DNA from: an uncultured Clostridia bacterium
GTDB taxonomy: Bacteria > Bacillota > Clostridia > Oscillospirales > Ruminococcaceae
NCBI GenBank assembly: GCA_946567425.1
Contig: CAMNXF010000001.1
Span: 124,001-188,000, forward strand
Direction: 5' to 3'
DNA length: 64,000 nucleotides
A program made the position numbers and the translations under genes. The notes under the pieces are model-generated. The model was given only the letters and a program-made list of their open reading frames with translations. It was not told the origin of the DNA and searched no databases. Every line of letters begins with the position of its first letter. Position 1 is the stretch's first letter. Below, piece after piece: positions 55,208 through 61,736 of the stretch.

Positions 55208-57331
55208 TTATTCTATAATGATAACGTCTCCGTTATGTATCTCCTCGTCGAGTCGCGCGATCTTACCGTTTACGGTGATAGTTTCCGCGTGTGCCAGAAG
55301 CTCCGTCGGGTCGTCCGAAAACGCTGCCGCCACGTCGAGGAATATCGGCGGTTTGCCGTCGTCGCGCGCGGGGAACTCGGTCTCTATGCCGTTTACGGTT
55401 ATCATCGGACCGACGGGTTCTTCACGAACAGGCTCTTCGGCGGATTTCGTGTTCTCCGAAACGCGCGGAACGGTAACGGGTATCGGCACGGCAGCGTTTT
55501 CCGCCGTCTCCGAGATCGGTTTCTCATATGTTATGATATCGCCGCTCTTCAGCATATCCTCGGGAGCGGGAGGCTCACCGTTGAGCAGCACCTTTTCGCC
55601 GATACCGAGTGTCGAAAGCAGCTCGCTGATAGTCTCTGATTGAACGACGGAAATATCGTCGCCCTCCCAGATGCGGCGGTCGGCGGTGACCTCTCTGCCG
55701 TTTATCAGTATGTATTTTCCCGCACGCTGCTTGTTGCCGAAAAGAATAACAGTAAATGCGCGTATCGTTTCCAGATCGAAATAGTCCGACAAATGCGCCG
55801 TCGCGTCCGCGCCGTTTTCAGCGGGAGCAATGACGACCACGTCGCCCTTGGTGACTACGGTGTTCATCGAAGCGGGTTCGCCGTTTACCATGATCTCTGA
55901 GGGCTTGGGGTGTTCGCCGCGCAGAGTGATCTTCTCACCCGAAAGCGTGAACGACAGCGGCTTTCCCGATCCGGCGAGCATATCTTCGGGCTTTATCTTT
56001 GCGAACCCCAGCAGCTCAAATACGGTAAGCCGGTTGGTATCCAGTGTGTGCAGCTTTCTGCCGTTTACGGTAATGGTCGTGAAGTCATAGGAAACGCCCT
56101 CGCCCGCGCTCACCGCAATTCCGAGCGGCGTTGAGTGCTCCGCGTCGAGTTGAATTTCGTCGGGCGCGATTATTCCGCGGAGCAATTCGCGCCGCCCCGT
56201 GATGACGCGTGTCGTGTCGACCTTAAGCTCCTCGGCTACCAGCGGCGCGAGGTTTTTCAGCTTGCTGCCGCCGCCCACGAGGAATATCGCCTGTGGAGGA
56301 ACGCTGTTTGCTGCGATGATCTCCTCGGCGATAACGCGTGCAAGATCGCGCGCCGCGGGGGCGGTTATTTCGTCAATGCGACCGCGCGAAATTTTGTTTT
56401 CGCGCAGCAGTATGTCCTTGAACGAGACTTCTTTATCGTCGGAGGTTTTCAGCATTTCGGCTGTTTCAAAATCCACCAGCAGCTCCTTCATTATCGTTTC
56501 GGTAATCTCGTCGCCCGCCGTAGTCGCCATACCATAGGCGACTACGCTGCCGTCGCGCGATACCGCAACATCGGACGTTCCTGCGCCGATATCGCACAGC
56601 GCGATGTTGATAAGCCGCAGCTCCTGCGGAACGACCGCGTTCATAGCCGCGATAGGCTCCAGCGTGATATTCGCAACCTCGAGGTTCGCACCGTGAATCG
56701 CCGCGCAAAGGCTCTCCACCACATACGCAGGCAGAAACGCCGCGATTATCTCTGTTACCAGCTTTTCGCCGCGGTGACCCTCCGGCTTATTCACCTTAAA
56801 GCCGTCCAGCGACAGTGAGATAACGTTATGTCCGACGCAGTAGAATGTTGTCGTATCGTTCTTTTTCGAGAAGCTCTCACAGGTACGGCGGACTGCGTCA
56901 AGCTCAGTAGCTTTCAGCGCCTCGGCGGTTATCAGCTTGTTCTCGGGGAGCTTGTACTCCCATGCCGCGCGTATAGTTCTAAGCGCGCGCCCGGCAGCCG
57001 CTACGCATACGTCGCGCAGCTGTAACCGCGAACGTGCCTCCAGCTCGCGCTTCACCTTTTTGATATCCGCCGATACCGCCTTTATGTCCTCGATCTGCCC
57101 GTCCGCCATAGAGCGTTTTTCGTGAACGACCGTTTCCATATCCAGTATCTTGCAGCCCTGAGCCGTCTTTTTTGCGAGAACTCCCACAACCGTCCGCGTT
57201 CCTATATCCAGTGCGAAAATCACGTCGCCCTGCGGATTTTTTCTCTGCGCGGAGAGGTCGGGTTTCTTTGCCGCTTTTGACTTGAGCTTGGATTTGTCGG
57301 ACTTTTTTCCGACAGATTTCTTCTCGACCAT
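55208..57331 (-). CDS. FtsA-like ATPase with beta-grasp-like repeats
   Basis: A 707-residue protein. A basic N-tail (residues 1-35, KKSVGKKSDKSKLKSKAAKK) precedes an actin-fold FtsA/PilM domain (about 36-400): phosphate 1 FALDIGTRTVVGVL, phosphate 2 LCDIGAGTSDVAV, adenosine FLVGGGSKL. Then come repeated small beta units, each ending in a GD-hydrophobic turn (GDVVVIAP, GDDISVV, GDIITYE, GDVIIIE), often after a V-N-G turn. These resemble beta-grasp/SLBB modules. Function is probably structural at the membrane or division site, by inference. Its ribosome site GGGGGAGC lies within an inverted-repeat element. Confidence 0.82.
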   Translation of the reverse strand: MVEKKSVGKKSDKSKLKSKAAKKPDLSAQRKNPQGDVIFALDIGTRTVVGVLAKKTAQGCKILDMETVVHEKRSMADGQIEDIKAVSADIKKVKRELEARSRLQLRDVCVAAAGRALRTIRAAWEYKLPENKLITAEALKATELDAVRRTCESFSKKNDTTTFYCVGHNVISLSLDGFKVNKPEGHRGEKLVTEIIAAFLPAYVVESLCAAIHGANLEVANITLEPIAAMNAVVPQELRLINIALCDIGAGTSDVAVSRDGSVVAYGMATTAGDEITETIMKELLVDFETAEMLKTSDDKEVSFKDILLRENKISRGRIDEITAPAARDLARVIAEEIIAANSVPPQAIFLVGGGSKLKNLAPLVAEELKVDTTRVITGRRELLRGIIAPDEIQLDAEHSTPLGIAVSAGEGVSYDFTTITVNGRKLHTLDTNRLTVFELLGFAKIKPEDMLAGSGKPLSFTLSGEKITLRGEHPKPSEIMVNGEPASMNTVVTKGDVVVIAPAENGADATAHLSDYFDLETIRAFTVILFGNKQRAGKYILINGREVTADRRIWEGDDISVVQSETISELLSTLGIGEKVLLNGEPPAPEDMLKSGDIITYEKPISETAENAAVPIPVTVPRVSENTKSAEEPVREEPVGPMITVNGIETEFPARDDGKPPIFLDVAAAFSDDPTELLAHAETITVNGKIARLDEEIHNGDVIIIE

Positions 57332-57334
57332 ATT

Positions 57335-57493
57335 ATTGCTCCCCCAACTAACTCTTGAATTTTTCTCTTGCTCAAGCACCGAACTTCTTCGTCAAACTCC
57401 CTTGCAGTACACATAGTACAGCGGTGGTCGTTTTCCCGGGATTTCGGCGTTTGCGCCGCGCGAAATTCTTCGAGAGTTAGTTGGTGGAGCAAT
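57335..57493. mobile_element. MITE-like inverted-repeat element carrying an RBS, 159 bp
   Basis: ATTGCTCCCCCAACTAACTC (57335-57354) and its complement with one mismatch (57474-57493) bound 159 bases with no gene. On the minus strand, the left end gives GGGGGAGC, 7 bases before the ATG of the FtsA-like gene. Its interior (CCCTTGCAGTACACATAGTA near 57404-57424) resembles that of the element at 24449. Confidence 0.72.
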
Positions 57494-57511
57494 ATCCTTG
57501 TATCTTTGCCG

Positions 57512-58318
57512 TTACTTACCGTAACCTATTTTCAGAGTATTTCCGTCGACGGCTATGCCCTTGCTGAGCTTTATCGGCAGCTTCTGATCCTCGGTAAAGC
57601 CTATCGTTTCGCCGCTGTTGAGAGTAGCTCCGCTTTCGAGAACATAGGAGGCGATCGTCAGCATAAACTCACGCAGCTCGTTTAAGTCTGCCTTGTCTGC
57701 GGGAACGTAGACCTCCATTTCCTCCTTGCCCATACGCCGCATTCCGTAGGTATACACGCCCGTCATTTTTCCGTTGCCGTAAATTCCTATCCAGACAAGA
57801 TTGAGCACTGGAACGTGACCGTCCTTGAGCAGCTCCGCGAAATCAAGATACATTTTCGGCGGAAACACCGCGCCCTCGTTGTAGAACGCAACTACATTTT
57901 CCTGTTTCATCATGGAGCACACGACCTTGACATAGACGTTTCCCTTTTGAATAACATCGTCGTCGTCTCCGAGAATGGCGATTATAACGTGTGCCTTATG
58001 TGATGCCGTGATCTCGACCGCGTCCCGCCACATATAATTCGCCTCTGCCCAGTATTCCGCCTCGCCGTCGGGAACGGGGGTCGGTATAAGACCGATAACC
58101 ACTCTGAACCCGTCTATCTCCGTGTAGATTATGTCGTCCTCCGGTTTGGAATCATCGGAAACGTCAATTCCCCAATCCGCTTTCAGATCCCCGATAAGCT
58201 TCGCCTTGTCCATACTCGGCTCGGATAACAGCGCAAATCCCGCGAAGTTTCCAACGTCGCCCTTCTGTCCCTCAGGAGAGGGCGCGCTCGGTTTGTCGTT
58301 CCTCTTAAATAAACCCAT
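57512..58318 (-). CDS. DUF4261 domain protein
   Basis: A 268-residue cytoplasmic protein that matches the DUF4261 pattern in outline: FAGFALLSEPSMDKAKLIGDLKADWGI at the start, EAEYWAEANYMWRDAVE in the middle and YVLESGATLNSGETIGFTEDQKLPI at the end. The role is unknown; the family is related to SUKH-like immunity proteins in genome context. It begins 27 bases after the HAD gene. Confidence 0.75.
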   Translation of the reverse strand: MGLFKRNDKPSAPSPEGQKGDVGNFAGFALLSEPSMDKAKLIGDLKADWGIDVSDDSKPEDDIIYTEIDGFRVVIGLIPTPVPDGEAEYWAEANYMWRDAVEITASHKAHVIIAILGDDDDVIQKGNVYVKVVCSMMKQENVVAFYNEGAVFPPKMYLDFAELLKDGHVPVLNLVWIGIYGNGKMTGVYTYGMRRMGKEEMEVYVPADKADLNELREFMLTIASYVLESGATLNSGETIGFTEDQKLPIKLSKGIAVDGNTLKIGYGK

Positions 58319-58345
58319 ATTAACTCCTTATTCAAATAGAAAATA

Positions 58346-59038
58346 TTATTCTACAATACGTTTTAGTCCGTTCAGATCGGAGATCGTAAAGTCCTGTCCG
58401 AAATCGGCGTTATTGCTTTTTCTGTCGATATGCACGCCCTTGCAGCCGAAACGGTGCGCGCATTCAATATCCTTGCGTTCATCGCCGATATAGACCATCT
58501 CTTCGGGCGAAGCGCCGAAATGCTCTGCGATATCGTTCAGCCCTTTGGGATTCGGCTTTCTCATACCGCATGATATCGACGAAACGTACAAATCGAAATA
58601 CGGCAGCAGCTCGGGAATATAGCTGCGGTGAAGCCTGTCGGGCATTCCCGTTGCAACGTCCGTGAGCGCCGCGATCTTATACCCCGCCAATCTCAGCTCC
58701 CCAAGCACGCGTAAGCTCTCGGGATAGATATACGCCGTCAAATTGAACGCCGCGAAAAATTTGTTGATAACGTTTTCCAAATCGAACTCAAAATCCCACT
58801 CCGCACACGCCGCCCTGAAAATATGCTCGGGCGTATAATCAACCTCGCGGTAATTCACTTTCGGACTAAACGAGCGCAGAACCTCCAGAGTGCGCTTTTT
58901 CCGCTCGTCCGTCAACGGCAGCCGCAGCTTTTCCGCAGCCTTATCCAGCGCGTTTTCGTAATAGTCCAGCCAGCAGAACGGCATATCCTTATATTCCATA
59001 AGCGTCCCGCCGATATCAAAGCCTATAACCTTTATCAT
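58346..59038 (-). CDS. HAD family hydrolase with DIGGT motif
   Basis: A 230-residue HAD-fold enzyme. Motif I is FDIGGT (Asp8), where the second Asp of the usual DxDxT is Gly10. Motif II is near ALTDVA, motif III Lys is in RKPNP, and motif IV is YIGDERKDIECAHRFG. Some HAD proteins with this change are still active; others are not. The ATG at 59038 follows AAAGGA; a TTG two codons earlier overlaps the stop of the RCK gene. Confidence 0.85.
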   Translation of the reverse strand: MIKVIGFDIGGTLMEYKDMPFCWLDYYENALDKAAEKLRLPLTDERKKRTLEVLRSFSPKVNYREVDYTPEHIFRAACAEWDFEFDLENVINKFFAAFNLTAYIYPESLRVLGELRLAGYKIAALTDVATGMPDRLHRSYIPELLPYFDLYVSSISCGMRKPNPKGLNDIAEHFGASPEEMVYIGDERKDIECAHRFGCKGVHIDRKSNNADFGQDFTISDLNGLKRIVE

Positions 59039-59040
59039 AC

Positions 59041-59703
59041 TCAATCCTTTATTTTAAGCGCCTTGCGCAGTTCCTTTTCCGCGGAATTCATCATTACCAC
59101 CAACGCGACGTCGCCGTTTTGGAGCGTCGTCTGACCCGACGGGATAACCGTCCTTGTTCCGCGCGTAATGCAGGCTATCAGACACCCCGACGGCAAATTC
59201 AGCTCCATGAGCTTTTTGCCCTCCAGCGCGTAGTTTTTCGGAATGGTGATCTCCATAAGCGACGCGTCCTCGCCGTCAAGCTGTATCAGCTTTTTCATCG
59301 CGCTGAGGTCGACCTCAAACTCCAGCATCTGAATAATGTTATCCGTAGCTGAAATGACGATATCCACGCCGAGCTCTTTCAGTGCGTCCTTGTTTTTCGG
59401 GTTATTAACCTTGGCGATCGTCTTTTTCACGCCAAACCTTTGCTTGGCGATCTGGCAGCACACAAGATTGCTCTCGTCCTGTCCGAGCACTGCGATAACG
59501 CAGTCCGCCTTATCCGCTCCGCACGCCTCGAGAGCCTCCACGGTCGTGCCGTTTCCGCAGCTTACCTCCGCATCGAGATTATTCGCGCAGTAGCGGCTTT
59601 GTTCTCTGTCCTGTTCGATTATCGTTATAGAATACCCGTGCTCCAGCAGCGTTTTCGCGAGATAGAACCCGACCTTGCCGCCGCCGACGATTATCGCTCT
59701 CAA
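59041..59703 (-). CDS. RCK (TrkA/KtrA) potassium-uptake regulatory protein
   Basis: A 220-residue cytoplasmic regulator with RCK_N (1-125; IIVGGGKVGFYLAKTL, Rossmann glycines, IIEQDRE) and RCK_C (140-215). It should bind nucleotide and gate a TrkH/KtrB channel. A second RCK gene lies just upstream; no channel gene is in reach. TrkA-type twin arrangement as two polypeptides is unusual and not seen in B. subtilis. Confidence 0.9.
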   Translation of the reverse strand: MRAIIVGGGKVGFYLAKTLLEHGYSITIIEQDREQSRYCANNLDAEVSCGNGTTVEALEACGADKADCVIAVLGQDESNLVCCQIAKQRFGVKKTIAKVNNPKNKDALKELGVDIVISATDNIIQMLEFEVDLSAMKKLIQLDGEDASLMEITIPKNYALEGKKLMELNLPSGCLIACITRGTRTVIPSGQTTLQNGDVALVVMMNSAEKELRKALKIKD

Positions 59704-59728
59704 AAAATCACCTCATTCAAATGCAAAC

Positions 59729-60349
59729 TCAAGCCTTTTTGGCGAATATCAGCTTGTCACCCTCGACAAAATTTACCGGCTGTCCATGATACAATATCAG
59801 CCCCGAGCCGGAGCGCAGCACTCCAAAAAGTATCTCTCCGCTCTCGTACTCGATATCGTCGGGCATTGCGCCAATAAATTCCTCAGGAAGATCTATTGTT
59901 GAGAAATGCACCGTGTAATTCTCGAAATTCACCTCGTCGATAACGCCGTCGTCGTCCTCGAGAGCCGCGCACGCCGCGCTTACCGTGAGCTTTGTCGGAC
60001 AGATAACGTTTATGCCCAGCTCCTCGAAAACCCGACCTTTTTCGATATCGGTTATTCGCGCGAAAATTTTCGGTACCTTGAACGTCTGCCGCGCCAGCTG
60101 CGACACCATAATATTCATGTCGTCCTGCGCGGTAACGGCGAACAGCGCGTCGCAGGTCTGTATCCCCGCGCGCTTCAGCACGTCCTGATCTATCGGCACT
60201 CCCGTTGTCGTAAAACCGCCGAACTTCGGCGACAGCGCGTCAAATTTCGCGCTGTTCTTGTCAATTACCGAAACGTCGTGCCCCTTTTCGTCAAGTGTTT
60301 CTGCAAGCGCCGAGCCGACCATTCCGCAGCCTATTATCAACACGTTCAT
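59729..60349 (-). CDS. Second RCK (TrkA/KtrA) potassium-uptake regulatory protein
   Basis: A 206-residue RCK_N/RCK_C protein (LIIGCGMVGSALAETL, VIDKN, then VHFSTIDLPEEFIG). The ATG at 60349 follows AAAGGAGCGAAG. It may form a heteromeric ring with the RCK protein encoded 25 bases downstream. It begins 14 bases after mnmE. Confidence 0.9.
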   Translation of the reverse strand: MNVLIIGCGMVGSALAETLDEKGHDVSVIDKNSAKFDALSPKFGGFTTTGVPIDQDVLKRAGIQTCDALFAVTAQDDMNIMVSQLARQTFKVPKIFARITDIEKGRVFEELGINVICPTKLTVSAACAALEDDDGVIDEVNFENYTVHFSTIDLPEEFIGAMPDDIEYESGEILFGVLRSGSGLILYHGQPVNFVEGDKLIFAKKA

Positions 60350-60363
60350 AATGCTTCGCTCCT

Positions 60364-61734
60364 TTACTTGCCAACGCAGAACCTCTTGAAAACCTCCGCG
60401 ATGACCTCGTCGCTCGCGCTTTTCCCCGACAGCTCGTAGACCGCGTCGAGCGCACGCTCCAGACTTACCCCGATAGCGTCGGGCGTAATGCCGAGTTTTG
60501 CCGCCGTTTCCGCTTCGTATATCTCGTCCGAAGCACGGAGAACACACGCCCTCTGCCGCTCGTTCGCGATAAAGCCCGCGTTTGCGCTGAAATCCGCAAG
60601 GTTCAGCCGCTCCATAACCGCGTTTGCGATCACGTCCGCACTGCTTTCGTCCTTTGCGGAAATTTCAATCACCGCAGCATCGTCGTTCAGCGAGGTTTTC
60701 AACTCGTCCATGTCGAGCTTGTTTTCAAGATCGCTTTTGTTGACGGCGGCGATAATCTTCTTGTTCCCGAGCAGCCCGAACAGCCGCCTGTCCTCGTCCG
60801 ATAATTCGCGTGAACCGTCGAACACTGCCAGAACGATATCCGCGTTCTCAAGCTTTTCGAGCATAAGCTCCACGCCGATTTTTTCCACCTCATCGTCCGT
60901 CTCGCGTATCCCCGCGCAGTCGGACAAAAGCAGCACCGCGCCGCCGACGTTTACGGTTTCCTCTACGATGTCGCGCGTCGTGCCCTCGATGTCGCTTACA
61001 ATGCTGCGGCGGCTTCCCGAGAGCAAATTCATCAGCGTTGACTTACCCGCGTTCGGTTTCCCGACAATGGCGCACGAAATACCATCGCGGAGCATACGTC
61101 CTCTGTCATACCCCGAATTAAGATCGTCAAGCTCTGCCGAAACAGCGGCGATCTTCTCCGCAAGCCATTCGTTCGTGACTACGGGCGTGTCGTCATCGGG
61201 AAAGTCTATCCATGCCGATATCTGCGACAGTATTTCCAAAATCATATCGGCTATCTTCTCACAGCGACGGTACAAAGCGCCCTCACGCTGTTTGTTGGAG
61301 CAGTTCAGTATCTGTTCTCCCTGCGCCGAAACCATATCCGCGACCGCCTCTGCCTGCGTAAGCGACAGCTTGCCGTTCAGCAGTGCGCGCTTTGTAAACT
61401 CGCCCGCCGCCGCAGGTTCGGCACCCGCCTTTATACAAGCCGTGAGCACACGTCGCGTAACGTATATGCCGCCGTGACAGGATATCTCGCAAACGTCCTC
61501 GCCCGTGTAGGAATGCGGCGCTTTGAACACCAGCAGCACCCCGTCGTCAAGACGCTCGCCGTCGTCGCATATATTTCCGTAGGCGGCGGTGTAGCCGCGC
61601 ATTTCGGAAATCGGCTTGCCCGAAACGGGCTTGAAGACCCTTTCCGCGACGGCAAAAGCGCTTTCGCCCGATATTCTCACCACCGAAATGCCGCCGGCCG
61701 CGGCGGGCGTGGCAATCGCACAAACTGTTGACAT
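60364..61734 (-). CDS. mnmE: tRNA uridine-5-carboxymethylaminomethyl modification GTPase MnmE
   Basis: MnmE and MnmG modify U34 of several tRNAs. The 456-residue protein has an N-terminal THF-binding domain (TVCAIATPAAAGGISVVRISG), a helical domain with the inserted GTPase (GKPNAGKST; G3 DCAG; G4 NKSD; G5 SAK) and the C-terminal FCVGK with the conserved Cys. The G3 motif is DCAG rather than the usual DTAG. A GTG two codons earlier would overlap the secA stop by four bases and is also possible. mnmG is not adjacent. Confidence 0.96.
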   Translation of the reverse strand: MSTVCAIATPAAAGGISVVRISGESAFAVAERVFKPVSGKPISEMRGYTAAYGNICDDGERLDDGVLLVFKAPHSYTGEDVCEISCHGGIYVTRRVLTACIKAGAEPAAAGEFTKRALLNGKLSLTQAEAVADMVSAQGEQILNCSNKQREGALYRRCEKIADMILEILSQISAWIDFPDDDTPVVTNEWLAEKIAAVSAELDDLNSGYDRGRMLRDGISCAIVGKPNAGKSTLMNLLSGSRRSIVSDIEGTTRDIVEETVNVGGAVLLLSDCAGIRETDDEVEKIGVELMLEKLENADIVLAVFDGSRELSDEDRRLFGLLGNKKIIAAVNKSDLENKLDMDELKTSLNDDAAVIEISAKDESSADVIANAVMERLNLADFSANAGFIANERQRACVLRASDEIYEAETAAKLGITPDAIGVSLERALDAVYELSGKSASDEVIAEVFKRFCVGK

Positions 61735-61736
61735 AA

